64,000 nt of DNA from an uncultured Clostridia bacterium (GCA_934120675.1 CAKOUU010000002.1:46831-110830); one strand, 5' to 3'. Numbered from the stretch's first letter, positions 34,911 through 44,151 are shown. Made by a program: numbers and translations. The notes: a model not told the origin generated them from the sequence alone.

Positions 34911-35220
34911 ATACAAAAGACATAATTACGAAAGAAAGACATACAAAAGATTAAAAATACAAAAGATAAGTTTACAAAAGAAAATGTTACTAAAGATTGC
35001 TAAAGTAACTAAAGAAAAGATTACAAAAGATTAAATTACAAAAGTTAAAAGAACAAAAGAAAATGGTACAAAAGATAAATGTACTTGAGAAAATATGTTC
35101 AAAAGAAAACTAATACTAAAGATTTTACAAAAGATAAAAAATTACAGAAGAATATCAAAAAACATAAGTAAAAAATCCAAAGAAAAGATTACTAAGGATT
35201 TTATAAAAATACCAAAAGAA
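34911..35220 (+). repeat. degenerate tandem array of a 15-nt ACAAAAGA unit
   Basis: About 15-18 copies of ACAAAAGA or near forms (ACTAAAGA, ACGAAAGA). Successive unit starts at 34943, 34959, 34974, 34989, 35008, 35023, 35038, 35053, 35068 and 35083 are mostly 15 nt apart. The + strand is strongly A-rich with few C. No reading frame spans it: the frame continuing from mraZ ends at about 35033, and a Lys-rich frame at 35095-35286 has no ribosome-binding site. Confidence 0.8.
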
Positions 35221-35232
35221 AAAACATATAAT

Positions 35233-35265
35233 GCAAACAGCTGGTACTTTTACCAGCTGTTTTGC
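35233..35265 (+). terminator. hairpin ending the mraZ-rsmH spacer
   Basis: GCAAACAGCTGGTA pairs with TACCAGCTGTTTTGC (one bulge). It is strong, but the T-rich part is in the stem, so it may terminate only partly. Confidence 0.5.
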
Positions 35266-35382
35266 GTCTATAAAAGAAAAATATGAGTATTTGAATATAA
35301 ACTTATTAAAAAAGGTTTTAGAAAAATCGTATATATAATTTTATAGAATATGTAATATCAAAAACTTTTAAGAGGTGAAAAA

Positions 35383-36312
35383 TTGGAATTTAAGCATAAA
35401 CCTGTAATGTTAGAAGAATGCATATGTGGGTTGAATATTAAACCTGATGGAATATATGTTGATGGAACTCTTGGAGGAGCAGGACATAGTAGAGAAATAG
35501 TAAAAAGATTATCAAAAGAAGGATTACTAATTGGAATAGATAGAGATGAAGACGCTCTAAAAGCAGCAAAAGAAAACTTAAAGGAATTCCGAAATGTAAA
35601 ATTCGTTAAAGATAATCATGACAATATAAAGCAAATTTTAGAAGACATCGGAATAGAAAAAGTTGATGGAATCTTACTTGATTTAGGTGTTTCTTCATAT
35701 CAATTAGATGAAAGAAATAGAGGATTCAGTTATCTAGGTGAAAATGAACTTGATATGAGGATGGATAAAAATCAGGAATTATCTGCGAAAAATGTTGTAA
35801 ATGAGTATCCAGAAGAAAAACTTGCAAATATCATATATGAATATGGTGAAGAAAGATTTTCAAGGCAAATAGCAAGAAACATATGCGAATATAGAAAAGA
35901 ACATTTAATTAATACTACAAAACAATTAGTAGAAATAATAGAAAAATCAATTCCAAAATCAAAACAAAATGATGGACATCCTGCAAAAAGGACATTCCAG
36001 GCAATTAGAATTGAAGTAAATGATGAAATTAAACCATTATATAATACAGTAAAAGATTGCATAGAATGCTTAAAACCACAAGGAAGATTATGTATTATAA
36101 CATTTCATTCTTTGGAAGATAGAGCTGCTAAAAATGCAATGTTAGATGCAAAAGGGAAATGCACTTGTCCACCTGATTTACCATATTGTGTATGTGGTGC
36201 AAAATCACTGGGAAAAGTAATTACTAGAAAACCAATTGTAGCTACGAAAGAAGAACAGGAAGAAAATAGCAGAAGCAAAAGCGCAAAACTTAGAATTTTT
36301 GAAAAAGAATAA
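35383..36312 (+). CDS. rsmH: 16S rRNA m4C1402 methyltransferase
   Basis: SAM-dependent methyltransferase of the MraW family. 309 residues. [12 protein letters not shown], the SAM motif [31 protein letters not shown], and the C-terminal [15 protein letters not shown] and [12 protein letters not shown] motifs. TTG start with AAGAGGTGA. Its stop codon directly abuts a REP-like repeat, as for the SNF2 gene. Confidence 0.97.
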   Translation: MEFKHKPVMLEECICGLNIKPDGIYVDGTLGGAGHSREIVKRLSKEGLLIGIDRDEDALKAAKENLKEFRNVKFVKDNHDNIKQILEDIGIEKVDGILLDLGVSSYQLDERNRGFSYLGENELDMRMDKNQELSAKNVVNEYPEEKLANIIYEYGEERFSRQIARNICEYRKEHLINTTKQLVEIIEKSIPKSKQNDGHPAKRTFQAIRIEVNDEIKPLYNTVKDCIECLKPQGRLCIITFHSLEDRAAKNAMLDAKGKCTCPPDLPYCVCGAKSLGKVITRKPIVATKEEQEENSRSKSAKLRIFEKE

Positions 36313-36361
36313 TGTCTTATGTGGGACGGTTCTGTTTGAAACATTGGTTCCAAAATAGACA
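36313..36361 (+). repeat. REP-like element, family A, copy 2
   Basis: Same 49-nt length as the copy at 2902-2950, with core GGGACGGTTCTGTTTGA and TGTC/GACA borders. Starts at the base after the rsmH stop codon. Confidence 0.8.
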
Positions 36362-36399
36362 TATATGAATTTAAAAGAAAGAGAGGTGAAAAATAACTT

Positions 36400-36909
36400 A
36401 TGGCACAAGCAAAGTATCAATATGGAACTAGCCCTAGAAAGTTAGAACCAGATTATACTAGAAAAACAAGTCAAAGACAAAAAAGAAAACCATTAAAAGT
36501 TGTCAAAGAATTGCCTAGACAACAAATACAAATTTCTAAAGAACAACGTAAAAAACAAATGAAAACAACAGTTACAGTTGTTGGGTTATTTTTGTTGTTA
36601 TTAACCATAAGTTGTAGAAACTCTCAAATAGATAGACAATTTGAACAAATCCAAGATCAAAAGAAACAGTTGGCTGCTTTGCAAAAAGAGAATGAGCAAT
36701 TAAAAGTTAGTATTGAAAATAGTGTAAATATTAGCAATATTGAAAAGGTTGCTAAAGAAGAATTGGGAATGCAAAAATTAAGTGGTAAACAAACAATATA
36801 TGTTACTTTACCAAAAAAAGATTATGTTGAATCTGCTTCAGAAAAAGTGGTTATTGAAAAAAATAAAACTTGGTGGGAAAAAGTTGCAGATAAAATTTTG
36901 AATTTTTAA
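36400..36909 (+). CDS. ftsL: FtsL-like cell-division protein
   Basis: 169 residues. A basic, Pro/Gln-rich cytoplasmic N-terminus (1-50), one membrane segment at about 53-70 (TVTVVGLFLLLLTIS), then an extracellular coiled coil (FEQIQDQKKQLAALQKENEQLK) ending with the EKVAKEELGM segment typical of FtsL. Located between rsmH and spoVD, the usual FtsL place. ATG 36400 with AGAGGTGA at 13-nt spacing. Sequence similarity in this family is low, so position and topology carry the call. Confidence 0.85.
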   Translation: MAQAKYQYGTSPRKLEPDYTRKTSQRQKRKPLKVVKELPRQQIQISKEQRKKQMKTTVTVVGLFLLLLTISCRNSQIDRQFEQIQDQKKQLAALQKENEQLKVSIENSVNISNIEKVAKEELGMQKLSGKQTIYVTLPKKDYVESASEKVVIEKNKTWWEKVADKILNF

Positions 36910-36978
36910 TTTTTAATTTTTAATTTTATTGATAAATTTTAAAATTTGCTACAAGAAAAATTTAATAAGAATAAATTA

Positions 36979-37011
36979 AAACACTTCTAATAAATATTAT
37001 TAGAGGTGTTT
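36979..37011 (+). promoter_or_regulatory. hairpin that hides the spoVD ribosome-binding site
   Basis: AAACACTTCTAATA (36979-36992) pairs with TATTAGAGGTGTTT (36998-37011) over 14 positions with one G-U. The AGAGGTG Shine-Dalgarno sequence is inside the right arm, and the ATG follows at 37014. The T run after the stem also makes it look like an intrinsic terminator. Confidence 0.7.
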
Positions 37012-37013
37012 TT

Positions 37014-39005
37014 ATGGTGAAAATTAATTTATCAACAAAAAAGAGGATGAGAGTAACACTGTTTATAATTTTTTTAATAATCGTATTGTTAATCGGAAGA
37101 TTAGGATATGTGCAACTAGTAGATGGAAAGAAATTATCAAAATTGGCATATGAACAACAAACACTAGATAGAACAATAAACCCAAAGAGAGGAACTATTT
37201 ATGATGCAACAGGGCAGGTTCTGGCACAAAGTAGTACTGTTGAGACTGTTACTGTAAATCCTGGAAATATTGATAAGAATGATAAAGAAAAGGTGGCAAA
37301 AAAACTTTCTGATATTTTTGAGTTAGATTATGAAAAAACTTTGAAGAAAGTTTCTAAGAGAAGTTCTATAGAAACTATTGCCAAAAAGGTTGATAAGAAA
37401 AAGACTGATGAACTTAGAAAATGGATGGAAGAGGAGAATATCACAACAGGAATAAACATTGATGAAGATACAAAAAGATATTATCCTAATAATAATTTAG
37501 CATCTCAAATTATAGGATTTTGTGGAAGTGATAATCAAGGGCTTGATGGAATTGAAGCAAAATATGATAGTGTGCTTTCTGGAACAAAAGGTGCAATTAA
37601 GAGACATACTGATGCAAAAGGTGGAGAAATAGGTGAAGAAGGAGAGACATATGTTGCAGCTAAAAATGGAAATGATGTTGTTCTTACGATAGATATGAAT
37701 ATTCAATCAATTGTAGAAAAATATTTGAAAGAAGCATGTATTGACAATAAGTGTACAGATGGTGGAAATATTGTTGTTATGAATCCACAAAATGGTGATA
37801 TTCTAGCGATGGCGACATATCCGGATTATAATTTAAATGAACCATATGCAGCATATACAGACGAATTAAAGGGAATTTGGGATACAACAGATCAGGCAGA
37901 AAAGACAAAAAGCTTACAGGCTGTTTGGAGAAATAGAGCAATTACAGATACATATGAGCCTGGGTCAACGTTTAAAACTATTACTGCATCTGCATCTCTT
38001 GAGGAGGGGATAGTTACAGATATAGATAAACAGGGGCAATTTTGTTGTACAGGTGGAATTGAAGTTGCGGGAGTAAGAATAAAATGTTGGAGATATTATA
38101 GACCACATGGGGCAGAGAGTTTAAGACAGGCATTAATGAATTCATGTAACCCAATTTTTATAGGCCTAGGTCAAAAAATGGGTGTTCACACGTATTATAG
38201 CTATTTACAGAAATTTGGTTTATTAGAGAAAACTGGAATTGATTTGCCAGGTGAGGCAGGAAGTATATTTTTGGCTGAAAATAAGGCTGGTCCTGTTGAA
38301 TTAGCAACAATAAGCTTTGGCCAAAGATTTGAAATTACTCCAATTCAGTTGGTAACAGCTGTTTCTTCAATAGCAAATGGTGGAAATTTAGTCCAACCAA
38401 GAGTTGTTAAATCTATAATTGATAGTGAAACAGGTGAAAAAACTGATATTGAAACAAAAGTTAAATCACAGACAATTTCTAAAGAAACATCGGAAAAAGT
38501 TTTAAGTATGATGGAATCTGTTGTTTCAGAAGGTACTGGTAAAAATGCTAAAGTTGCAGGTTATAGAATTGGTGGAAAGACTGGAACTTCTGAAGATGGT
38601 GTAAATACTAATAAATATGTTACTTCATTTTTAGGTGTTGCACCTATTGAAAATCCACAAGTGGTTTTACTTGTTACTTTGTATAACCCTACTGGTGAGG
38701 GAGGACATCAAGGTGGTGGTGTTGCTGCTCCTGTTGGAGGCCAAGTTTTTAGTGAGATTTTGCCTTATTTGGAAGTATCACAGGGAAATCAAGATGAAGT
38801 TGAACAGGTAGAACAAGTTCAAGTTCCTAATGTTGAAGGATTAAGTATTAAAGAGGCGGAAAAAGCTACTAAAGAAGTGGGGTTGGAAATTAGTGTTCAA
38901 AATGATTCTGAGGAACTTGATAGGGAAAATACGGTTATTAAGGAACAGTCTCCAAGAGAAGGTGTTAGTGTTAATAAAGAAAGTAAAATTTTTGTACAAT
39001 ATTAG
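37014..39005 (+). CDS. spoVD: class B penicillin-binding protein, SpoVD-like
   Basis: Transpeptidase that cross-links peptidoglycan; SpoVD is the cortex enzyme, PBP2B its vegetative relative. 663 residues. Membrane segment at about 11-32, dimerisation domain, then active site S318-T-F-K321, SCN motif in MNSCNPIFIG, K522-T-G524. A single PASTA domain at the C-terminus (VPNVEGLSIKEAEKATKEVG) supports SpoVD over PBP2B, which usually has two. In the mraZ cluster before murE. Translation start masked by a hairpin. Confidence 0.9.
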   Translation: MVKINLSTKKRMRVTLFIIFLIIVLLIGRLGYVQLVDGKKLSKLAYEQQTLDRTINPKRGTIYDATGQVLAQSSTVETVTVNPGNIDKNDKEKVAKKLSDIFELDYEKTLKKVSKRSSIETIAKKVDKKKTDELRKWMEEENITTGINIDEDTKRYYPNNNLASQIIGFCGSDNQGLDGIEAKYDSVLSGTKGAIKRHTDAKGGEIGEEGETYVAAKNGNDVVLTIDMNIQSIVEKYLKEACIDNKCTDGGNIVVMNPQNGDILAMATYPDYNLNEPYAAYTDELKGIWDTTDQAEKTKSLQAVWRNRAITDTYEPGSTFKTITASASLEEGIVTDIDKQGQFCCTGGIEVAGVRIKCWRYYRPHGAESLRQALMNSCNPIFIGLGQKMGVHTYYSYLQKFGLLEKTGIDLPGEAGSIFLAENKAGPVELATISFGQRFEITPIQLVTAVSSIANGGNLVQPRVVKSIIDSETGEKTDIETKVKSQTISKETSEKVLSMMESVVSEGTGKNAKVAGYRIGGKTGTSEDGVNTNKYVTSFLGVAPIENPQVVLLVTLYNPTGEGGHQGGGVAAPVGGQVFSEILPYLEVSQGNQDEVEQVEQVQVPNVEGLSIKEAEKATKEVGLEISVQNDSEELDRENTVIKEQSPREGVSVNKESKIFVQY

Positions 39006-39118
39006 TACAAAATTCCCAAAAAACTCTATACAAAAAGCAAAAATAGTTATATAATGTAACCAAAATTATGAGCAAAAATTTGGTCATAAAACATATTAAA
39101 ATGAAGGGATGATTCTAA

Positions 39119-40594
39119 ATGGAATTAAAAAAAATATTAGTAGGATTAGAAGGGATTAAAGCAAAGGGAAATGTAGACTTAGAGATTAAAGGAATTGAAA
39201 AAAATTCAAAAGAAGTAAAAGAAGGATATATGTTTGTTGCAATAAAAGGTTTTTCAGTTGATGGACATAAATTTATAGCAGGTGCAATTGAAAATGGTGC
39301 AACAGCAGTAATGGTAGAAGAAGGATGTGATTTAAAATCATTAAATATACCAGAAAATGTAACAATTTTAATGGTACCAGACACAAGAAAAGCATTAGCA
39401 ATATGTTCATCAAACTTTTATGGTAATCCATCAGCACAATTAAAATTGATTGGTGTTACTGGAACAAAGGGAAAAACAACAACAACATTTATGATTAAAG
39501 AAATATTAGAAAAAGCAGGTAAAAAAGTTGGACTAATAGGAACAATTGCAACATATATAAATGGTAAGAGAATAAAAGATAGTGATAGAACAACACCAGA
39601 AAGTTTGGAATTACAACAAACTTTTAGACAAATGGTAGACGAAGGTGTAGAAGTTTGTGTAATGGAAGTGTCTTCACAAAGCTTAAAATTGCACAGAGTT
39701 GATGGATGTCAATTTGATATAGTTTTATTTACAAACTTTTCAGAAGATCATATAAGTGAAAAAGAACATCCAACTATGGAAGATTATTTTAATTCAAAAT
39801 TAAAATTATTTGAAATGTGCAAAACAGGAATAGTTAATGCAGATGATTTACATGCGGCAAAAATACCAAGATTATTCCCAGAAAGCAATATTGTAACATA
39901 TGGTATTGATAATTTTGCAAATGTCTTAGCAAAAGATATAACAATTACAAATTCATATGTTGATTTCAAAGTAAAAATAACAGACAGAAATGAAAGAGTA
40001 AAAACAGGAATACCAGGGAGATTCAGTGTTTACAATTCATTAGCTGCTATTTGTGTAGCACAAAAATTTGGAATTGATCCAGAAGTTATAAAGGAAGCTT
40101 TAGCTGAGGTTAGAGTACCAGGAAGATCAGAATTAGTGGATAATAAATTAGAATTAACTATAATGATAGACTATGCTCATTCTCCAGAAAGTTTGCAAAA
40201 TATTTTGCAAGCAGCTAAGAGCTATACTCGCGGAAGAGTTATTTCTGTATTTGGTTGCGGTGGAGACAGAGACTCTGGTAAAAGACCAATAATGGGTGAA
40301 ATATCAGGTAAAATAGCGGATTATACAATAGTTACATCAGATAACCCAAGAACAGAAGACCCACAGAAAATTGTTGATCAAATTGAAGAGGGTATTAAAA
40401 AGACAAAAGGTAAATATGAGGTTGTTGTTGATAGAGTTGAGGCTATTGAACATGCTATCAAGATGGCAAATAAAAGAGATATCATTATTTTAGCTGGTAA
40501 GGGGCATGAACCTTATCAAGAAATAAATGGTGTTAAACATCCTTTTGATGAGAGAATTATAGTAAGAGATATTATAGAAAAAATGGGAAAATAG
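39119..40594 (+). CDS. murE: UDP-MurNAc-tripeptide ligase MurE
   Basis: Adds meso-diaminopimelate to UDP-MurNAc-L-Ala-D-Glu in the cytoplasm. 491 residues. ATP site GVTGTKGKTTTT (about 114-125), EVSSQSLKLHRVDG, IDYAHSPESL, and TSDNPRTEDPQ, whose DNPR motif is the signature of meso-DAP-specific enzymes. ATG 39119. An arginine at 40229-40231 is encoded by CGC before GGA, so CGG occurs there only out of frame. Confidence 0.97.
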   Translation: MELKKILVGLEGIKAKGNVDLEIKGIEKNSKEVKEGYMFVAIKGFSVDGHKFIAGAIENGATAVMVEEGCDLKSLNIPENVTILMVPDTRKALAICSSNFYGNPSAQLKLIGVTGTKGKTTTTFMIKEILEKAGKKVGLIGTIATYINGKRIKDSDRTTPESLELQQTFRQMVDEGVEVCVMEVSSQSLKLHRVDGCQFDIVLFTNFSEDHISEKEHPTMEDYFNSKLKLFEMCKTGIVNADDLHAAKIPRLFPESNIVTYGIDNFANVLAKDITITNSYVDFKVKITDRNERVKTGIPGRFSVYNSLAAICVAQKFGIDPEVIKEALAEVRVPGRSELVDNKLELTIMIDYAHSPESLQNILQAAKSYTRGRVISVFGCGGDRDSGKRPIMGEISGKIADYTIVTSDNPRTEDPQKIVDQIEEGIKKTKGKYEVVVDRVEAIEHAIKMANKRDIIILAGKGHEPYQEINGVKHPFDERIIVRDIIEKMGK

Positions 40595-40619
40595 TAAATA
40601 CAATTTGTAGAATTTAAAA

Positions 40620-40761
40620 TTTGATAATATATTGTTTTTTTATACCTTGGTGTCGCAATTTCCATATTTTAAATATACTTATATGTAAATTGCTCCAGTT
40701 CGCACTCGCTTGTGCTCGTTTGATCGCTTACGCGGTATTTCAAAAACAATATATTATCAAA
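40620..40761. repeat. 142-nt branched palindrome between murE and mraY
   Basis: Perfect 20-nt inverted arms (40620-40639 with 40742-40761). Inside, ATACC pairs with GGTAT, GCAATTT with AAATTGC, and CGCAC with GTGCG-type sequence, giving a branched fold. No coding potential. Confidence 0.8.
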
Positions 40762-40822
40762 ATATGGTAAATTATGAATATTAAAAAAACAACAAAAGAT
40801 ATAAAAGGAAAGGTTGATTAAA

Positions 40823-41803
40823 TTGGATTTGGAGATAAAAGTATTGCTGACAACATTTGTTATTTCAGTAATTTGTGGATTAATAACAATACCAATATTA
40901 AAAAAATTAAAAGTAGGTCAAATAGAAAGAGATGATGGACCTGCATCACATTTAAAGAAACAGGGAACCCCTACAATGGGAGGAATTATAATGATAATTG
41001 CAATAATTATTGCAGTTACAGGTACATATATATTTTTACATTTAACAGGAAATGAAGAAGTAGCGAAAAAATTGTTACCAATGTTATTAATAACAATTGG
41101 ATATGGATTGATAGGTTTTATAGATGACTTTAAAAAATTAGTTTTAAAAAATACAGAAGGTTTAAAACCAAGTTATAAAATGTTAGGACTTTTAATTATA
41201 GCCGTTGCATATGTTTTATTCTTAATATATGGTTTTAAAATAGGAACAGAAACATATATTCCAATTTGGAAAATGTATATAAACATTCCAGAAATTTTAT
41301 ATATTCCTTTGGCAATTATAGTTATATTAGGAACAACAAATGCAGTAAATCTTACAGATGGAATTGATGGCTTATCTTCAAGTGTTTCTGCAATAATTAT
41401 AACAGCACTAACAGTTATAGGAATAAGTAATCAAGTATATGAAGTATCAATATTTGGAAGTATTGTAATTGGTGCAACATTAGGATTTTTAATGTTTAAT
41501 TTACATCCAGCAAAAGTATTTATGGGAGATACAGGTTCATTGATGCTTGGTGGAGTGATATCAGGATTAGCATTATATTTAAAAATGCCATTATTATTAC
41601 TTGTTATAGCAATAATACCTGTTTTAGAAACATTATCAGTTATAATACAAGTTGCATATTTTAAAAAGACTGGAAATAGAATATTTAAAATGGCACCTTT
41701 ACATCATCATTTTGAGTTATCAGGTTGGAAAGAAAATAAAGTTGTAGTTGTATTTTCTTTGATAACTTTAGTTATGTGCTTTATAGGGCTAAAAATAGTG
41801 TAG
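40823..41803 (+). CDS. mraY: phospho-MurNAc-pentapeptide transferase MraY
   Basis: Integral membrane enzyme that makes lipid I. About 326 residues with ten membrane segments. GPASHLKKQGTPTMGG, GFIDDFKK (catalytic Asp pair), NLTDGIDGLSS, FMGDTGSLMLGG and LHHHFELSGWKE are all in place. Start: TTG 40823 is preferred, because the frame's earlier TTG at 40814 touches the AGGAAAGG ribosome-binding site. Confidence 0.96.
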   Translation: MDLEIKVLLTTFVISVICGLITIPILKKLKVGQIERDDGPASHLKKQGTPTMGGIIMIIAIIIAVTGTYIFLHLTGNEEVAKKLLPMLLITIGYGLIGFIDDFKKLVLKNTEGLKPSYKMLGLLIIAVAYVLFLIYGFKIGTETYIPIWKMYINIPEILYIPLAIIVILGTTNAVNLTDGIDGLSSSVSAIIITALTVIGISNQVYEVSIFGSIVIGATLGFLMFNLHPAKVFMGDTGSLMLGGVISGLALYLKMPLLLLVIAIIPVLETLSVIIQVAYFKKTGNRIFKMAPLHHHFELSGWKENKVVVVFSLITLVMCFIGLKIV

Positions 41804-41817
41804 TAGGAGGATTATAA

Positions 41818-42955
41818 ATGGCAAAAAAGAAAAAAGAAAAAAGTTTTTCAAGCTTTTTGAATAATCCGTTTGATTTTACATTAGTAATAACAATTTTGCT
41901 ATTACTAGGAATAGGCTTAGTTATGGTGTTATCAGCAAGTTCACCATCAGCACTTTCAGAAAATGGAAACAGTTATGCCTATTTTTCAAAACAATTATTA
42001 TTTGCTATTTTAGGAATAATTGCTATGGCTTTTATTTCTAAAATAGATTATAGATTTTATCAAAAATTCTATAAACATGCTTGGTGGATATCAATAATAT
42101 TATTAGCTATTGTTATGTCACCATTGGGAAAAGAAGTAAATGGTGCAAAAAGATGGATTTACCTAACAGAAACATTTTCATTTCAACCATCAGAAATGGT
42201 CAAATTCTTAATGATTATTTTTTATGCAGGACTTTTAGTTAAAGATAGAGATGAACTTCCTTTGTATTGGAAAGGGTTAGTAAAACATATGTTATATCTT
42301 GTACCAATAATAGGCCTTTTACTATTAGAACCACATATGAGTGCATCTATGGTTATAATAGGAATTGTTTGTGTAATGATGATAGTGGCTGGCTGTAAGT
42401 TTAAACATTTTGCATTAACGGGAATTGGAGTTGGAATTCCTGGATTAGCAGCACTTATAGCTTTAGAACCATATAGGTTAAAAAGGTTTGTAACATTTAT
42501 GAATCCATGGCAAGATATTACAGGTGATGGATGGCAAGTTGTTCAAAGTTTATATGCTATAGGTTCAGGGGGATTATTTGGAGTTGGACTAGGTGATAGT
42601 AAACAAAAATATTTATATATACCAGAGCCACACAATGACTTTATTTTCTCAATATTAGCTGAGGAACTTGGTTTTGTGGGATGTGCAGTTGTGTTAATTT
42701 TATTTGCTGTATTTATTTGGAGAGGTGTATTAATTGCAATGAAGGCTCCTGATATGTTTGGTAGTTTAATTGCTATTGGTATTACTGCTTTGGTTACTAT
42801 ACAGGTTATTATAAATGTTGCGGTTGTTACATCTTCAATGCCTGCAACAGGTATGCCTTTACCTTTCTTTAGTTATCGGTGGTACGGCGTTGTTTATTTT
42901 GTTGTGTGAGATGGGGGTTCTGCTTAATATTTCACGTGCTGGTGCAAAAAATTAA
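41818..42955 (+). CDS. ftsW: SEDS glycosyltransferase FtsW/SpoVE, with one +1 CGG frameshift site
   Basis: Lipid II polymerase with about ten membrane segments. KRWIYLTETFSFQPSEMVK, PHNDFIFSILAEELGF and the C-terminal PFFSYGGT motif are present. Frame 0 reaches the in-frame CGG at 42877-42879 (codon 354) and stops at TGA nine codons later. Skipping C42877 gives GGT GGT ACG, restoring SYGGT plus the last membrane helix ALFILLCEMGVLLNISRAG. Join 41818-42876 and 42878-42955, about 378 residues. It may be SpoVE, given the SpoVD-like gene three genes upstream; sequence alone does not separate SpoVE from FtsW. RBS AGGAGG. Confidence 0.92.
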
Positions 42956-43011
42956 AAATTCTGGATTTTGTGTGGTGACCCATTAATTCCGGTTTTTTAC
43001 AGGAGGATAAA

Positions 43012-44130
43012 ATGAGAGTTATTATTGCTGCAGCAGGTACAGGAGGACATATAAATCCTGGCCTTGCAATTGCAAATAAAATAAAAGAAGAAGAAAAAGA
43101 TTCAAAAATAATTTTTATTGGAACAACAAGAGGTTTAGAAAATGATTTGGTTCCAAGAGCAGGTTATGAATTAAAAACAATTGATGCCTATGGTTTAAGT
43201 AAAAAGATATCAATTGAAAATATTAAAAAAATGTATAAGACATTTAAAGGCCTTGGTGAGGCTAAAAGAATAATTAAGGAATTTAAACCTGATATTGTAA
43301 TTGGAACTGGTGGATATATTTGTGGAGCAACAATTTCTGCTGCACATAGTTTAGGGATTCCAACATTGTTACATGAAAGCAATGCATTTCCTGGAAAGGC
43401 AGTAAAAATGCTTGCCAAGAAAACTGATACAATATTAGTTTCTTTTGAAGATGCTAAGGCAAGAATCAAAAATGCAAAAAATATTGTGTGTACAGGTACT
43501 CCAGTAAAAATTGTAAAAAAAGATTATGGAATAAATGAAAAATTAGAAATAATCAAAAAAGCAGGGCTTAATGAAACGAAGCCAATTGTTTTAATATTTG
43601 GTGGAAGCCAAGGTGCTCAAAAAATTAATGAGGCAATTTTAGATATTTTGAAAAATAAATTAAATAAAGATTATCAAATTATGTGGGCAACTGGTCCAAA
43701 ACAATATGATATTATTAAGGAAAAACTATTAGACAAAAACATTAATATTAATAATATAGAGAATGCTAAAATTGTTCCATATATTTACAATATGGAAGAA
43801 ATTATGAATGTTTCTAATTTGATTGTTGCAAGAAGTGGTGCAATGACAATTACGGAGATTTCTAATTTGGGTAAACCATCAATTTTGATTCCATTACCAA
43901 ATGTTAGTGGTGACCATCAATTTCATAATGCAAAGGTTTTGGAAAATGTTGGAGCAGCAAATATTATTTTAAATGATGAATTAAATGGTGCAATTTTGAA
44001 TAAACAAATTGAAGAAATAGTTTTAGATAAAAATATAGAAACACAAATGTCAAAAAATGCTCTTAAAGTCTCTACTCATGATGTAGAAGATAAGATTTAT
44101 AAAGAAGTTTTAAAATTAGTGAAAAAATAA
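43012..44130 (+). CDS. murG: UDP-GlcNAc:lipid I transferase MurG
   Basis: Converts lipid I to lipid II on the inner membrane face. 372 residues. AGTGGHINPGLAIA at the N-terminus, IVIGTGGYICGATISAAHSLGIPTLLHESNAFPG, FGGSQGAQKIN, and SNLIVARSGAMTITEI with GKPSILIPLPNVSGDHQFHNA for UDP-GlcNAc binding. RBS AGGAGGATAAA. Last recognisable member of the cluster; murF, murD, murB and ftsQAZ are not here. Confidence 0.97.
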   Translation: MRVIIAAAGTGGHINPGLAIANKIKEEEKDSKIIFIGTTRGLENDLVPRAGYELKTIDAYGLSKKISIENIKKMYKTFKGLGEAKRIIKEFKPDIVIGTGGYICGATISAAHSLGIPTLLHESNAFPGKAVKMLAKKTDTILVSFEDAKARIKNAKNIVCTGTPVKIVKKDYGINEKLEIIKKAGLNETKPIVLIFGGSQGAQKINEAILDILKNKLNKDYQIMWATGPKQYDIIKEKLLDKNININNIENAKIVPYIYNMEEIMNVSNLIVARSGAMTITEISNLGKPSILIPLPNVSGDHQFHNAKVLENVGAANIILNDELNGAILNKQIEEIVLDKNIETQMSKNALKVSTHDVEDKIYKEVLKLVKK

Positions 44131-44151
44131 TTTATATAGGGAGAATGAAAA

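Noticed and set aside
34911..35220. CRISPR array
   Set aside because: Units are only about 15 nt, degenerate, without constant repeats and unique spacers, and no cas genes are present.
35095..35286. 63-residue Lys-rich reading frame
   Set aside because: It has no ribosome-binding site, is translated repeat sequence, and runs through a strong hairpin.
13416..42955. The four split genes as plain pseudogenes or sequencing errors
   Set aside because: Five of five breaks are an extra C in the same codon phase making CGG, the rest of each gene is intact, and no in-frame CGG occurs elsewhere. Error is not excluded without reads but is the less likely reading.
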